From Rhizobium sp. C4 (lineage in GTDB: Bacteria > Pseudomonadota > Alphaproteobacteria > Rhizobiales > Rhizobiaceae), in NCBI RefSeq assembly GCF_021026315.1, contig NZ_JAJNCX010000014.1, forward strand, positions 1-64,000: 64,000 nucleotides of DNA. The letters run 5' to 3'. The notes below the pieces were generated by a model. That model saw only the letters and a program-made list of their open reading frames with translations, was not told where the DNA came from and did not search any database. Positions 10,698 through 20,867 of this stretch are shown here, one piece after another (position 1 is the first letter of the stretch; each line of letters starts with the position of its first letter). Both the position numbers and the translations under genes were made by a program.

Positions 10698-11816
10698 CTA
10701 GACGCGCATCGGCATCAGCACGTAGAGCGCGTCGTCGCCGGCGACATCGCGCACGACAGTCGGCGAGCCCGGGTCGGCGAGCAGGAAGATCGCCTCGCCG
10801 CCGGAAAGCTGTTGGGTGATGTCGAGCAGATATTTCGCGTTGAAGCCGATTTCCAGTGGATCATTGTCATAGCCGACCGGCACTTCGTCGGTTGCCGAGC
10901 CCGAATCCGGGTTGTTGACCGTCAGCGTCAGCTGGCCGTCGGCAATCGCGAGCTTCACGGCGCGGCCGCGCTCCGAGGAAATGGTCGATACGCGGTCGAC
11001 GGCGGCCTGGAAGGTCGCGCAATCGACACGCATTTCCTTGTCGTTGCCCGACGGGATGACGCGCTGGTAATCCGGGAAGGTGCCGTCAATGAGCTTGGAG
11101 GTCATGACGATCGGGCCGGTGGTGACGCGGATCTTGGCGTCCGAAATCTCGACCGAGACATCGCCATCGACGCCATCGACAAGCTTCTGCAGTTCGCCAA
11201 CCGTCTTGCGCGGAATGATGATGCCCGGCATGCCTTCCGAACCCGAGGGCGCGACAACGTCGGCGCGGGCGAGACGGTGGCCGTCGGTTGCGACAGCGCG
11301 CAGCTTCAGATCGCCGCCGGCTTCAACCGTGTGCATGAAGATGCCGTTGAGATAGTAGCGCGTTTCTTCCGTCGAGATCGCGAACTGCGTGCGGTCGATC
11401 AGCATCTTCAGGTCGGAGCCCTTGACCTTGAAGGAATGGCTGAACGTGCCGGCGTTGAGATCCGGGAAGTCGGAGACCGGCAGGCATTGCAGCGAGAACT
11501 TGGAGCGACCCGAGGCGACCGTCATGGCGCTGCCGTCGGTGGTCGTAGCCAGCATCACTTCCGCGCCGTCGGGCAGCTTGCGGACGATGTCGTAGAGAAG
11601 ATGGGCCGGAACGGTGGTGCCTCCGGCCTGTTCGACCTGGGCAGGCGTCGATTCGGTGATTTCGAGATCGAGGTCGGTCGCCTTCATTTCCAGGCTCTGG
11701 CCCTCGCCGCGCAGAAGCACGTTGGAGAGGATCGGGATCGTGTTCCGTCTTTCGACCACGCGGTGAACGTGGTTCAGCGACTTCAGAAGATTGGAACGCT
11801 CGATCGTAATGCGCAT
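10698..11816 (-). CDS. dnaN: DNA polymerase III beta subunit (sliding clamp)
   Basis: A 372-aa clamp that tethers DNA polymerase III to the template. Three repeated clamp folds are visible, starting MRITIERSNLLKSLNHVHRVVERRNTIPILSNVLL, and the C-terminus ends DALYVLMPMRV, the normal clamp end. MRIT at 11816 matches the family start; upstream in-frame codons have no similarity. It stands alone on the minus strand, divergent from rsmI across about 207 bp that should hold both promoters. Confidence 0.97.
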   Translation of the reverse strand: MRITIERSNLLKSLNHVHRVVERRNTIPILSNVLLRGEGQSLEMKATDLDLEITESTPAQVEQAGGTTVPAHLLYDIVRKLPDGAEVMLATTTDGSAMTVASGRSKFSLQCLPVSDFPDLNAGTFSHSFKVKGSDLKMLIDRTQFAISTEETRYYLNGIFMHTVEAGGDLKLRAVATDGHRLARADVVAPSGSEGMPGIIIPRKTVGELQKLVDGVDGDVSVEISDAKIRVTTGPIVMTSKLIDGTFPDYQRVIPSGNDKEMRVDCATFQAAVDRVSTISSERGRAVKLAIADGQLTLTVNNPDSGSATDEVPVGYDNDPLEIGFNAKYLLDITQQLSGGEAIFLLADPGSPTVVRDVAGDDALYVLMPMRV

Positions 11817-12023
11817 GGAACTGTTACCGTTTCTGTGGCTGTCGCGCACCCGGTGAGCGCGCGGCCCTCTTCTCGATCAGATGGCCGGTCCGGCCGATGG
11901 GACCGGCAAAATGGCAGAAACAAGCACCGGAACGCAAGCATCTAAGCGGCTGTCGCACAATTTATCTGCATCCTGCTTGCGAGCGTCCTTGCTTTCGCGC
12001 GAGACTGCCCACAAAAGGCGGGC

Positions 12024-12917
12024 ATGATGACGGAAACAAGCGCAAAAGAACGGACCTACCGGATCGGCAACACCGAATTGCCGGCGCGTCCGCTCGGTCC
12101 CGGCCTCTATCTGGTCGCAACGCCCATCGGCAATCTCGGCGATATCACGCTGCGCGCGCTCGAAACGCTGGCCGGCGCCGACGTGCTGGCCTGCGAGGAT
12201 ACGCGCGTCACCCGCGTGCTGCTCGACCGCTACGGCATCCGCAACCGTCCCTTTGCCTATCACGAACATAATGCCGATGAAGCGGGCGCAAGGCTTCTTT
12301 CCTTTCTGGAACAGGGCAAGACGGTGGCGCTGGTGTCGGATGCCGGCACGCCGCTCGTCTCCGATCCCGGCTATCGGCTTGGACAGCTTGCTATCGAGGC
12401 GGGCTACAGGGTCATTCCGATCCCCGGCGCATCCGCACCGCTTGCTGCCCTTGTGGGTGCGGGCCTGCCCAACGACGCCTTCATGTTTGCCGGCTTTCTG
12501 CCCACCAAGGACAAGGCCCGTCGCGACCGACTGGCGGAACTGAAGGATGTGCCCGCGACGCTGATCTTCTTTGAATCGCCGCATCGGATCGACGATACAC
12601 TGGCCGCTGCCGCCGATCTGCTGGGCGGCGACCGCGCCGCCGCCGTCTGCCGGGAACTGACCAAGACCTTCGAGGAGTTTCGCCGCGGGACGCTTGCCGA
12701 TCTTGCCGTTGCTTACGAGGATGCGACGGTGAAGGGCGAGATCGTTCTGGTCATCGGCCCGCCGGGCGAGAAGGTGGCGGACGAGATCGATGTGGACGCG
12801 CTACTTCTCTCGCTCGTCAACGACATGCCGGCCAGCAAGGCTGCACAGGAGGCCGCCAAACAGACCGGCCTTGCCCGACATGACCTCTATGAACGGCTGA
12901 TGGCGCTGAAGGGCTGA
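12024..12917 (+). CDS. rsmI: 16S rRNA (cytidine-1402-2'-O)-methyltransferase
   Basis: A 297-aa tetrapyrrole-methylase-fold enzyme that 2'-O-methylates C1402 of 16S rRNA with SAM. The family signature LYLVATPIGNLGDITLRALETL is intact, followed by ACEDTRVTRVLL, ALVSDAGTPLVSDPG and the C-terminal SKAAQEAAKQTGLARHDLYE helix. ATGATG gives two candidate starts three bases apart. yraN follows after four bases, so they form an operon. Confidence 0.95.
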   Translation: MMTETSAKERTYRIGNTELPARPLGPGLYLVATPIGNLGDITLRALETLAGADVLACEDTRVTRVLLDRYGIRNRPFAYHEHNADEAGARLLSFLEQGKTVALVSDAGTPLVSDPGYRLGQLAIEAGYRVIPIPGASAPLAALVGAGLPNDAFMFAGFLPTKDKARRDRLAELKDVPATLIFFESPHRIDDTLAAAADLLGGDRAAAVCRELTKTFEEFRRGTLADLAVAYEDATVKGEIVLVIGPPGEKVADEIDVDALLLSLVNDMPASKAAQEAAKQTGLARHDLYERLMALKG

Positions 12918-12921
12918 ACCG

Positions 12922-13287
12922 ATGGTGAGCGGGCCGCAGGAAAAGAAGCTTGCGGCCTATCGGCGAGGCTTTTTCGCGGAATATCTGGCCGCTCTCTTTC
13001 TGCTTCTCAAAGGCTATCACATCGTCGCCATGCGCTATCGCACGAAGGGCGGGGAGGTCGATATCGTCGCGCGCAAGGGCGACCTCGCGGTGTTTGTCGA
13101 GGTGAAGGCGCGCCGGCGTGTCGATGAGGCCATTTCCGCCGTGGGATATGCGACGCAGAGGCGGATCGAGGCGGCCAGCCTGCATTGGCTGGCGAAGCAG
13201 AAAGACGCTAAAAAACTCTCCCGCCGCTACGACATTATCGCCATTCTCCCGTGGCGGTTGCCGGTCCATTTCCCCGATGTATTCTAA
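12922..13287 (+). CDS. yraN: YraN family (UPF0102) nuclease-like protein
   Basis: A 121-aa member of UPF0102, a small restriction-endonuclease-like fold. The PD-(D/E)xK-type residues appear as GEVDIVARKGDLAVFVEVKAR. Its cellular role is unsettled. It is coupled to rsmI, the usual partner in many bacteria. Length is normal. Confidence 0.92.
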   Translation: MVSGPQEKKLAAYRRGFFAEYLAALFLLLKGYHIVAMRYRTKGGEVDIVARKGDLAVFVEVKARRRVDEAISAVGYATQRRIEAASLHWLAKQKDAKKLSRRYDIIAILPWRLPVHFPDVF

Positions 13288-13306
13288 ATGGAAGTCCTTC
13301 GATCGA

Positions 13307-13325
13307 TTGTCATATTAGTGAAATG
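13307..13325 (+). promoter_or_regulatory. Candidate Pho box upstream of ugpB
   Basis: TTGTCATATTAGTGAAATG resembles two half-sites of the PhoB box (CTGTCAT-N4-repeat); the second half is poor. ugp operons are PhoB-activated in Escherichia coli and Pho-controlled in rhizobia, which makes a site here plausible. The match is partial and unscored. Confidence 0.35.
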
Positions 13326-13400
13326 AAAAATTCATAGACCCGTCACCTGAGAGGGCTAATGCCCGCTCCAGTCCATCAACTCAATGGAAGGGGCAATCTC

Positions 13401-14720
13401 ATGATGAAGAAACTCACGCTCGCCGCGGCAGCACTGGCGCTTTCGGCGACCAGCTCGTTTGCGGCAACGCAGATCACGTGGTGGCATGCCATGGGTGGCG
13501 AGCTTGGCAAGAAGCTCGACGAAATCGTCGCCAACTACAACAAGTCGCAGGATAAGTATCAGGTCGTGGCGTCCTACAAGGGCACCTATGCCGAAACAAT
13601 GACCGCCGCGATTGCCGCCTTCCGCGCCAAGCAGCAGCCCGATATCGTCCAGGTCTTCGAAGTCGGCACCGGCACGATGATGGCCGCCAAGGGTGCCGTC
13701 TATCCGGTCTACCAGCTGATGAAGGATGCGGGCGCCCAGTTCGACCCCAAGGCCTATCTCCCGGCCGTTGTCGGCTACTACACCGACACCCAGGGCAACA
13801 TGCTTTCCATGCCCTTCAACTCCTCGACCCCGATCCTCTATTACAACAAGAACGTCTTCAAGAAGGCCGGCCTCGACCCGAACGTGGCCCCGAAGACCTG
13901 GGAAGATGTCGAATCCTTCTCCAAGAAGATCATGTCTTCGGGCGCTGCCAAGTGCGGCTTCACCACGGGCTGGATTTCCTGGATCCAGCTGGAAAACTTC
14001 TCGGCCTGGCATAACCTGCCGATCGGCACCAACGAGAACGGCTTCGGCGGTGTCGATAGCAAGCTGTCCTTCAACGGCCCGACCCAGATCAGGCATTGGG
14101 ACAATCTGAAGAAGTGGCAGGCCGAAGGCATCTTCCAGTATGGCGGTCCGGAAGGCGGCAATGACGCTGCTCCGAAGTTCTATAGCCAGGAATGCGCCAT
14201 GGTCATGAACTCGTCGGCCTCGCGCGCCGGCGTGATCAACAATGCCAAGGACTTCGAAGTCGGCTACGGCATGCTGCCCTACTATGCCGACGTGAAGGGC
14301 GCTCCGCAGAACTCCATCATCGGTGGGGCGACGCTTTGGGTTCTCAAGGGTCATGAAGCCGAAGAATACAAGGGCGTTGCCGACTTCTTCCGCTACCTCG
14401 CCTCGCCGGAAGTTCAGGCTGACTGGCACCAGTTCTCGGGCTACCTGCCGATCACGCAGGCCGCTTACGAACTTGGCCAGAAGCAGGGCTATTACGAAAA
14501 GAACCCCGGCTCTGACGTCGGCATCAAGGAAATCACGCTGAACCAGCCGACCCCGAATTCGAAGGGCCTGCGCTTCGGCAACTACGTCCAGATCCGCAAG
14601 GTGATCGACGAGGAATTCCAGGCGCTGCTCGGTGGCAAGAAGTCCGCCAAGGAAGCACTCGACTCCGTCGTCGAGCGCGGCGACAAGCTGATCGCCGAAT
14701 TCGCGGCTTCCAACAAGTAA
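13401..14720 (+). CDS. ugpB: sn-Glycerol-3-phosphate ABC transporter, substrate-binding protein
   Basis: A 439-aa periplasmic binding protein. The signal peptide MMKKLTLAAAALALSATSSFA is cleaved before ATQITWWHAMGGELG. WWHAMGG, RAKQQPDIVQVFEVGTGTMMA and GGATLWVLKG are typical of UgpB, which delivers glycerol-3-phosphate or its diesters to UgpAE. It heads the ugpBAEC operon. The in-frame start 14 codons upstream is less likely because it lacks a signal-peptide N-terminus. Confidence 0.95.
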   Translation: MMKKLTLAAAALALSATSSFAATQITWWHAMGGELGKKLDEIVANYNKSQDKYQVVASYKGTYAETMTAAIAAFRAKQQPDIVQVFEVGTGTMMAAKGAVYPVYQLMKDAGAQFDPKAYLPAVVGYYTDTQGNMLSMPFNSSTPILYYNKNVFKKAGLDPNVAPKTWEDVESFSKKIMSSGAAKCGFTTGWISWIQLENFSAWHNLPIGTNENGFGGVDSKLSFNGPTQIRHWDNLKKWQAEGIFQYGGPEGGNDAAPKFYSQECAMVMNSSASRAGVINNAKDFEVGYGMLPYYADVKGAPQNSIIGGATLWVLKGHEAEEYKGVADFFRYLASPEVQADWHQFSGYLPITQAAYELGQKQGYYEKNPGSDVGIKEITLNQPTPNSKGLRFGNYVQIRKVIDEEFQALLGGKKSAKEALDSVVERGDKLIAEFAASNK

Positions 14721-14826
14721 GACCGGCCATCAGGCCAAAGTCTTCCATAGGGCGCGCTTGCTTTCGATTTTGTCAGGGAAAAGCGGAACCCGGTTTTCCC
14801 GAAAAGACAAACGAAAACAAAATAAT

Positions 14827-14869
14827 CTAGAGCCTGTCAGGTTCAACTTGGACCTGACAGGCTCTAGAG
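14827..14869 (+). repeat. Long intergenic palindrome between ugpB and ugpA
   Basis: Near-perfect arms CTAGAGCCTGTCAGGTTCAA and its inverted partner (GACCTGACAGGCTCTAG) form a stem of about 17 bp. No T-run follows, so it is more likely an mRNA-stabilising or attenuating hairpin that raises ugpB over the permease genes. The AT-rich stretch just before it resembles intergenic repeats found widely in Rhizobiaceae (from memory, unverified). Confidence 0.65.
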
Positions 14870-14902
14870 CGAGCGCGCCTTCCCCTTGCAGCGGAAACGG
14901 CC

Positions 14903-15787
14903 ATGCAGACCAAACGCACCATCTTTTCGAGCAAGATTCTGCCCTACTGGCTGATCCTGCCCCAGCTCGCCGTGACGCTGATCTTCTTCGTCTGGCCTGC
15001 CGGTCAGGCGGTCTGGCAATCGTTCCTGCGCGAAGACGCCTTCGGCACCAGCACGGAATTCGTCGGCCTCGCCAACTATGTCGCGATCCTGCACGATCCG
15101 GGCTATCTCAATGCCATGATCGTCACCGTCGTCTTCTCGATTGCGGTTGCGACTGTCTCCATCGTTGTGGCGCTGGTTCTGGCGGTTGCCGCCAATTCGC
15201 TGCTGAAAAGTCGCAGCCTGTACACGACGCTGCTCGTCTGGCCCTATGCGGTGGCCCCGGCCGTTGCGGGCGTGCTCTTCTGGTTCATGTTCAACCCGAC
15301 CATAGGCCTCATCCCCTATCTGCTGAAGGGGATCGGTTATCACTGGGATGACCGGCTGAACGGCACGGATGCCATGATCCTGGTGGTCATCGCGGCCAGC
15401 TGGAAGCAGATTTCCTATAACTTCCTGTTCTTCCTCGCCGGCCTGCAATCAATCCCCAAGGCGCTGATCGAGGCTGCGGCCATCGATGGCGCAGGTCCGG
15501 GCAAGCGCTTCCGCGATATCGTCTTCCCGATGCTTTCGCCGACGACCTTCTTCCTGCTCGTCGTCAACGTCGTCTACACGATGTTCGACACCTTCGCCGT
15601 CATCCATGCGACGACGCAAGGCGGCCCGAACCAGTCAACCAATATCCTCGTCTACAAGGTCTTCACCGACGGCTTCATCGGGCTCGATCTCGGCTCATCC
15701 TCGGCGCAGTCGGTCGTCCTGATGGTCATCGTCATCGCGCTCACCTTCATCCAGTTCCGCTTCGTCGAGCGCAACGTGCAGTATTGA
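14903..15787 (+). CDS. ugpA: sn-Glycerol-3-phosphate ABC transporter permease UgpA
   Basis: A 294-aa inner-membrane permease with six predicted membrane segments. The EAA loop, which docks the ATPase, reads [22 protein letters not shown]. It pairs with UgpE to form the channel for glycerol-3-phosphate. It lies 8 bp before ugpE in the same operon. Confidence 0.95.
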   Translation: MQTKRTIFSSKILPYWLILPQLAVTLIFFVWPAGQAVWQSFLREDAFGTSTEFVGLANYVAILHDPGYLNAMIVTVVFSIAVATVSIVVALVLAVAANSLLKSRSLYTTLLVWPYAVAPAVAGVLFWFMFNPTIGLIPYLLKGIGYHWDDRLNGTDAMILVVIAASWKQISYNFLFFLAGLQSIPKALIEAAAIDGAGPGKRFRDIVFPMLSPTTFFLLVVNVVYTMFDTFAVIHATTQGGPNQSTNILVYKVFTDGFIGLDLGSSSAQSVVLMVIVIALTFIQFRFVERNVQY

Positions 15788-15794
15788 GGCTGAC

Positions 15795-16643
15795 ATGGTC
15801 GAACATCGCCCCTACCTGAAACTCCTCGCCCATCTCGTCCTGATCCTGGGCGTCGTCATCGTCGCCTTCCCGGTCTATGTCGCCTTCATCGCGTCGACGC
15901 ACAAGACGACCGATTTCATCACCGGCGTAATGCCGGTCCTGCCGGGCTCGGACTTTCTCGCGACTTACAAGACGGTGCTCTTCAGCGGTCTCGCGGCTGC
16001 CGGTGCGCCGCCCATCGGCATGATGCTGGGCAACAGCCTGATCATGGCGCTCGCCATATCCCTCGGCAAGATCGTCATCTCGATCCTCTCGGCCTATGCG
16101 ATCGTCTATTTCCGCTTTCCGTTTCGCCAGCTCGCCTTCTGGATCATCTTCGTCACGTTGATGCTGCCCGTCGAGGTGCGCATCGTGCCGACCTTCAAGG
16201 TTGTCGCCGATCTTGGCATGCTCAACTCCTATGCGGGGCTTTCCATTCCGCTGATTGCCTCTGCAACGGCAACCTTCCTGTTCCGGCAATTCTTCCTGAC
16301 CGTACCGGACGAGCTGCTGGAGTCCGCGCGCGTCGATGGCGCGGGCCCGCTGAAATTCTTCAAGGATATCCTGCTGCCGCTGTCGCGCACCAATATCGCG
16401 GCACTCTTCGTCATCCTCTTCATCTACGGCTGGAACCAGTATCTGTGGCCGCTGATCGTCACCACGGACAGCGAGCATTACACCATCGTCATGGGCATCA
16501 AGCGCATGTCGGACGTTACCGATGCCGAGCCGCAATGGAACCTCGTCATGGCGGTGGCGATCCTCGCCATGCTGCCGCCCGTCCTCGTCGTCATTTTCAT
16601 GCAGCGCCTTTTCGTCAAGGGCCTGGTCGAAACGGAGAAGTAA
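15795..16643 (+). CDS. ugpE: sn-Glycerol-3-phosphate ABC transporter permease UgpE
   Basis: A 282-aa MalG-like permease with six membrane segments. Its EAA loop is [21 protein letters not shown]. It forms the heterodimeric channel with UgpA. The gene follows ugpA by 7 bp and precedes ugpC by 4 bp. Confidence 0.95.
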   Translation: MVEHRPYLKLLAHLVLILGVVIVAFPVYVAFIASTHKTTDFITGVMPVLPGSDFLATYKTVLFSGLAAAGAPPIGMMLGNSLIMALAISLGKIVISILSAYAIVYFRFPFRQLAFWIIFVTLMLPVEVRIVPTFKVVADLGMLNSYAGLSIPLIASATATFLFRQFFLTVPDELLESARVDGAGPLKFFKDILLPLSRTNIAALFVILFIYGWNQYLWPLIVTTDSEHYTIVMGIKRMSDVTDAEPQWNLVMAVAILAMLPPVLVVIFMQRLFVKGLVETEK

Positions 16644-16647
16644 GAAC

Positions 16648-17706
16648 ATGGCTGCCATAGACATCAAGGGCGTCGGCAAGACCTATGTGGGCAATGTCAA
16701 CGCCGTCAGCGATATCTCGATTGCCATCGCCGATGGCGAGTTCATCGTTCTCGTCGGCCCGTCCGGCTGCGGAAAGTCGACGCTGCTGCGCATGGTCGCT
16801 GGGCTTGAGACCATCACCGACGGCACCGTCTCCATCGGCAACCGCGTGGTGAACCAGATCGAGCCGGCCGAGCGCGATATCGCCATGGTGTTCCAGAACT
16901 ATGCGCTCTATCCGCATATGAGCGTCTACGACAATCTCGCCTATGGCCTGCGCAATCGCGGCACGCCGAAGGCGGAGATCGATGCGCGCGTGGCGGAAGC
17001 CGCCCGCATGCTGGAGCTTCAGCCCTATCTGGAACGCAAGCCGCGCGCCCTTTCCGGCGGCCAGCGCCAGCGTGTGGCCATGGGCCGCGCCATCGTGCGC
17101 AAGCCTGCCGCCTTCCTCTTCGACGAGCCGCTGTCGAACCTTGATGCCAAGCTGCGCGTATCGATGCGCGGCGAGATCAAGCAGCTGCAGAAGCGTCTCG
17201 GCACGACCTCGATCTATGTGACCCACGACCAGCTGGAAGCCATGACGCTGGCCGACCGGCTCGTCGTGCTCAATGGCGGCCGTATCGAGCAGATCGGCGC
17301 ACCGCTGGAGGTCTATCACCGCCCGGCCTCAACCTTTGTGGCGAGCTTCATCGGCTCGCCGGCCATGAACCTCGTCAAGACCAGTGTTGCCAGCGGCGCG
17401 GTTTCGATCGGCGACGGTGAAACCGGTCTGCGGGCGAACCTGCCTAACGGTCCGGTCACGCTCGGCCTGCGGGCGGAGGACCTCCGTCTCTCGGAAAGCG
17501 GTTCCGGCATGCCGTTCGAGATCGTCTTCATCGAGGATCTGGGCGCCCAGCGCCTGCTGCACGGGAATTGCGGCGGACAGTCGGTTGTTGTGGCCGTGTC
17601 CCCGGATCTGCCGCTGCCGGGCGACATTCGCCTGACGATTGCGACCGACCGGTTGCATTTCTTTGCCGCAGAGACCGGCAAACGCATCGAGGCTGCCTCA
17701 ATCTGA
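16648..17706 (+). CDS. ugpC: sn-Glycerol-3-phosphate ABC transporter ATP-binding protein
   Basis: A 352-aa ATPase that powers UgpAE. Walker [11 protein letters not shown]-loop [16 protein letters not shown], signature [16 protein letters not shown], Walker [16 protein letters not shown] and the switch histidine in [14 protein letters not shown] are all intact. The C-terminal TOBE region ([10 protein letters not shown]) is the regulatory domain. MAAIDIKGV at 16648 is the family start; the open frame extends far upstream inside ugpE without similarity. Confidence 0.95.
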   Translation: MAAIDIKGVGKTYVGNVNAVSDISIAIADGEFIVLVGPSGCGKSTLLRMVAGLETITDGTVSIGNRVVNQIEPAERDIAMVFQNYALYPHMSVYDNLAYGLRNRGTPKAEIDARVAEAARMLELQPYLERKPRALSGGQRQRVAMGRAIVRKPAAFLFDEPLSNLDAKLRVSMRGEIKQLQKRLGTTSIYVTHDQLEAMTLADRLVVLNGGRIEQIGAPLEVYHRPASTFVASFIGSPAMNLVKTSVASGAVSIGDGETGLRANLPNGPVTLGLRAEDLRLSESGSGMPFEIVFIEDLGAQRLLHGNCGGQSVVVAVSPDLPLPGDIRLTIATDRLHFFAAETGKRIEAASI

Positions 17707-17851
17707 GACAGCCATGTGCCGAAGCGGCGCATATCGTAGAAGAATCATGTCGAAATTGCCGAAGCTCTCTAAAATGCAATCTTTCGGCGTAGGAATTTCG
17801 TGAGACTTTTCCGGCAAGGTAAGCCCCGAGTTTTATGACAAGGGGACCTTG

Positions 17852-18361
17852 ATGGCGTTTCATCTTCTGCCGATTCAGGCATTCATGGCACTGGTTGCCG
17901 GCGCGAAGCCGTTTCTGGATCTCGCCGATGTGCCGCCGCTGGTCGCGGCATCGTCCGGTGCGATGGAAATGAAGGCTGCCCCGATCGATCCCGCCTGGAT
18001 CGTTGCCGGGGCGCCGCAAGCGCGCATCGCCGAGCATTCGCAGAGCTCCGACCGTGCCGCGATGACGGCGCTGTGGGATTGCACGGCAGGTACGTTTCGC
18101 TGGTATTTTGCCTGGGACGAGACGGTCATGATCCTTGAGGGCGAAGTGCGGGTCACCGACGCGAACGGTGCGGTTCGTGTCCTGAAAGCCGGCGACATCG
18201 CCTATTTCACCGGTAATACCTGGGCGACCTGGCAGATCGACAACTATGTCCGCAAGATCGCTTTCCTGCGTCGGCCTTTCCCCCTGCCGGTCGCGCTTGC
18301 CTACCGGCTCAAGGGCAAGCTTGCCGGATTGATCAAACGCCCGTTGCGCTCGGCGCTTTGA
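17852..18361 (+). CDS. Cupin-domain protein (DUF861-like)
   Basis: A 169-aa protein with a single cupin: WDCTAGTFRWYFAWDETVMILEGEV and KAGDIAYFTGNTWATWQI are the two cupin motifs, of the type seen in ureidoglycolate-hydrolase-like (EutQ/DUF861) proteins. Metal ligands are incomplete and the substrate is unknown. The ATG at 17852 is preceded by AAGGGG. It stands 145 bp after ugpC and before gshB, probably a separate unit. Confidence 0.75.
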   Translation: MAFHLLPIQAFMALVAGAKPFLDLADVPPLVAASSGAMEMKAAPIDPAWIVAGAPQARIAEHSQSSDRAAMTALWDCTAGTFRWYFAWDETVMILEGEVRVTDANGAVRVLKAGDIAYFTGNTWATWQIDNYVRKIAFLRRPFPLPVALAYRLKGKLAGLIKRPLRSAL

Positions 18362-18457
18362 CCGCCTAAATATCCCGGGCGCAATCGTACAAGCCCGTCA
18401 ACGCATCTCCGGACCGAAAACGCTCCCGCCTTTTCCTGGAATGCTCAAGGATATCAC

Positions 18458-19402
18458 ATGGCAAAGATCAGGAATGTCGCGGTCCAGATGGACCATGTCT
18501 CGTCCATCAACATCGCGGGTGATTCCACCTTCGCCATGAGCCTGGAGGCGCAGGCCCGCGGCTATCGTCTCTTCCACTACACACCGGAGAAACTGTCGCT
18601 GCGCGACGGCAAGGTCTATGCCACCGCCGAGCCGATGGAACTGCGCGACACCAAGGGCGATCACTTCACCCTCGGCGAACCGGAGCGAATCGACCTTTCG
18701 ACCATGGATGTCGTCCTGCTTCGCCAGGACCCGCCCTTCGACATGGCCTATATCACGTCGACCCATATGCTGGAGCGCATCCACCCCAAGACGCTGGTTG
18801 TCAACGATCCGGCCTGGGTGCGCAACTCTCCGGAGAAGATCTTCGTCACCGAATTCCCGGACCTGATGCCGGCCACGCTGATCACCCGCGACGCCAATGA
18901 AATCCGCGCCTTCCGTGAAGAAATGGGCGACATCATCATCAAGCCGCTCTACGGCAATGGCGGCGCCGGCGTCTTCCATCTCAAGAAGGACGACCGCAAT
19001 CTTTCCTCGCTGCTCGAAACCTTCGGCCTGATGTTCCGCGAGCCCTTCATCGCGCAGCAATATCTGCCGGACGTGCGCAAGGGCGACAAGCGCATCATTC
19101 TCATCGACGGCAAGCCGGTGGGCGCGATCAACCGCGTGCCTGCCGAGCATGACAGCCGCTCCAACATGCATGTGGGCGGCAGAGCAGAGCACACGGAACT
19201 GACGAAGCGCGAGCAGGAAATCTGCGACCGCATCGGGCCGTCCTTGCGCGAACGCGGCTTCCTCCTCGTCGGCATCGACGTGATCGGCGATTACCTCACC
19301 GAAATCAACGTGACGTCGCCGACCGGCATCCGCGAAGTGAAGCGCTTCAGCGGTGTCGACATAGCGGCACTTCTCTGGGACGCGATCGAGGCGAAGCGCT
19401 GA
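18458..19402 (+). CDS. gshB: Glutathione synthetase
   Basis: A 314-aa ATP-grasp ligase joining glycine to gamma-glutamylcysteine. The N-terminal lid ([21 protein letters not shown]), the ATP-grasp glycine loop ([20 protein letters not shown]), [26 protein letters not shown] and the metal-binding [13 protein letters not shown] are intact. The length is normal for alphaproteobacteria. It is followed by comM. Confidence 0.96.
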   Translation: MAKIRNVAVQMDHVSSINIAGDSTFAMSLEAQARGYRLFHYTPEKLSLRDGKVYATAEPMELRDTKGDHFTLGEPERIDLSTMDVVLLRQDPPFDMAYITSTHMLERIHPKTLVVNDPAWVRNSPEKIFVTEFPDLMPATLITRDANEIRAFREEMGDIIIKPLYGNGGAGVFHLKKDDRNLSSLLETFGLMFREPFIAQQYLPDVRKGDKRIILIDGKPVGAINRVPAEHDSRSNMHVGGRAEHTELTKREQEICDRIGPSLRERGFLLVGIDVIGDYLTEINVTSPTGIREVKRFSGVDIAALLWDAIEAKR

Positions 19403-19545
19403 GCGCAAACGTTCTGATTTGTTCCGCCTTTGCAACCGTATGCAACTATACGGCGTAAATGAGTCGCTTTTGTTGCATTTTTGTTCTTGTTTGATTCCGA
19501 ATTCCGTGCCAGTCTCCCTGCAACCGGTAGCTTTGGGGGCTGGCG

Positions 19546-20181
19546 ATGGTATCTCGGGTTGCAACAGTCGCATTTCATGGCATTGAAGGTCTGCCCGTAG
19601 ACGTGCAGGTGATGATCGCGCCCGGCAAGCTGGCCATGCAGATCGTCGGCCTGCCGGACAAGGCGGTGGCGGAAAGCCGGGAGAGGGTGCATGCGGCACT
19701 TCACGCGTCCGGCCTGTCCCTGCCGCCGAAACGGATCACCGTCAATCTCGCACCCGCCGACCTTCCCAAGGAAGGGTCGCATTTCGACCTAGCCATCGCG
19801 CTCGGCCTGATGGCGGCGCTCGGCGCCATCCCGGCGGATGCGCTGTCGGAATATGCGGTTGTCGGCGAACTCAACCTTGATGGCACGATTGCGCCGGTGG
19901 CCGGTGCGCTGCCGGCCGCCATTGCCGCAAACGCCATGGGCAAGGGGCTGATCTGCCCGGCCGCCAGCGGGCCCGAGGCCGCCTGGGCGGGGCCGGACAT
20001 CGACATTCTTGCGCCGCGCAGCCTGATCGGCCTTGCCAACCACTTTCGGGGGACGCAGGTGCTGACGCGGCCCGAACCGGCCGTGCGGTCGCTGCCGGTA
20101 AACCTTCCCGATCTGGCCGACATTCGCGGACAGGAAAGCGCCAAGCGGGCGCTGGAGGTCGTGGCTGCGGGTGGGCATAAT
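19546..20181 (+). pseudogene. comM: comM (YifB) 5' part, split by the integrative element
   Basis: The first 212 codons of a Mg-chelatase-like AAA+ helicase of the ComM/YifB family, which promotes branch migration during natural transformation. The N-terminal ChlI/Lon-like domain is intact (VGLPDKAVAESRERV...LDGTIAPVAGALP). The frame breaks at GGHN, just before the Walker A loop, where the island starts. Reading through the left end adds about 63 island-encoded residues to a stop at 20373. Joining 20181 to 54718 restores a 510-codon frame (GGHN-LLMIGPPGSGKS), equal to the normal ComM length. Confidence 0.95.
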
Positions 20182-20189
20182 CTCTTGAC

Positions 20190-20205
20190 ATTATGCTACA
20201 TTAAT
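20190..20205 (+). repeat. attL arm: left copy of the 16-bp terminal inverted repeat
   Basis: ATTATGCTACATTAAT is the exact inverse complement of 54702-54717. In the excised circle the two arms face each other across a spacer of 8 bp, as expected for attP of a serine integrase. The core of this half-site (TTATGCTACATTAA, 20191-20204) recurs in degenerate form at 22777, 24598 and 27353. Confidence 0.92.
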
Positions 20206-20328
20206 TGCTGTAGTTTTGATAGAGCTAGTCTCACTTATTCAAAATTCATGCTGTATGAATTTCCAGTGGGCGTAGACCATCTGGATTGCCCTATCTCAAT
20301 CAGGCTGGTGGCCGCAGATAAAAAGAAA

Positions 20329-20351
20329 GTGGCCGGGAGTATCCCGGCCAC
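20329..20351 (-). terminator. Intrinsic terminator
   Basis: A perfect 10-bp stem GTGGCCGGGA/TCCCGGCCAC with loop GTA, followed on the minus strand by a T-rich run (TTTCTTTTTAT). It lies 24 bp past the stop of the glycine-rich protein gene and also keeps its transcript from running into the split comM. Confidence 0.88.
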
Positions 20352-20375
20352 AGTGCATTTATTGTGGTGCTGATG

Positions 20376-20867
20376 TTACCAGGAACCCCATCCGCCGCCC
20401 GAAGAACCACCATCGGATGAGTTGCCGTCGGAGGAACCCGAACCAAATCCACCCCACCCGCCACCGGACGAGCTGCTGTCGGATGAGCCAGAGCCAAGGC
20501 CCCATCCGCTGCCGGACGAGCCCGCAGAGGCATCGCTCCATCCGCTAAACGAGCCGTCGGAGCCGTAGTGGCTGATACCGCCGGACAGGTTACCGCGCGA
20601 CTCGCCGACATACGAGCCATCGGAACCATAATGGCTGGTGCCGCCGGACAGGTTGCCGCGCGACCCGCCGACATACGAGCCATCGGAACCATAGTGGCTG
20701 GTGCCGCCGGACAGGTTGCCACGCGACTCGCCGACATACGAGCCATCGGAGCCATAATGGCTGGTGCCGCCGGACAGGTTGCCGCGCGACCCGCCGACAT
20801 ATGAGCCATCGGAATTGTAACTGGAGGTGTCATTGCCACCGCCGAAAATGCTGGACCAAAATCCCAT
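20376..20867 (-). CDS. Glycine/serine-rich tandem-repeat protein
   Basis: A 163-aa low-complexity protein. After MGFWSSIFGGGNDTSSYNS come four near-identical 21-residue repeats of the pattern DGSYVGxSRGNLSGGTSHYGS, then a Gly/Ser/Trp-rich tail. No signal peptide or known domain. The repeats vary mainly G to E at one site. AAGGAGAGAGAG-like purines precede the ATG, and a strong terminator follows, so it is probably expressed. The function is unknown; it could be structural, binding or aggregating. Confidence 0.7.
   Translation of the reverse strand: MGFWSSIFGGGNDTSSYNSDGSYVGGSRGNLSGGTSHYGSDGSYVGESRGNLSGGTSHYGSDGSYVGGSRGNLSGGTSHYGSDGSYVGESRGNLSGGISHYGSDGSFSGWSDASAGSSGSGWGLGSGSSDSSSSGGGWGGFGSGSSDGNSSDGGSSGGGWGSW
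20567..20818 (-). repeat. Four tandem 63-bp repeats inside the glycine-rich gene
   Basis: About four units of 63 bp, each containing GCCGCCGGACAGGTTGCCGC and ending in the YGSDGSYVG codons, with only a few substitutions between units. Being a multiple of three, gain or loss of units keeps the frame open. Confidence 0.9.

Noticed and set aside
20567-20818. Regular 63-bp repeats as a CRISPR array
   Set aside because: The units are contiguous with no unique spacers and encode an in-frame peptide repeat; no cas genes are near.
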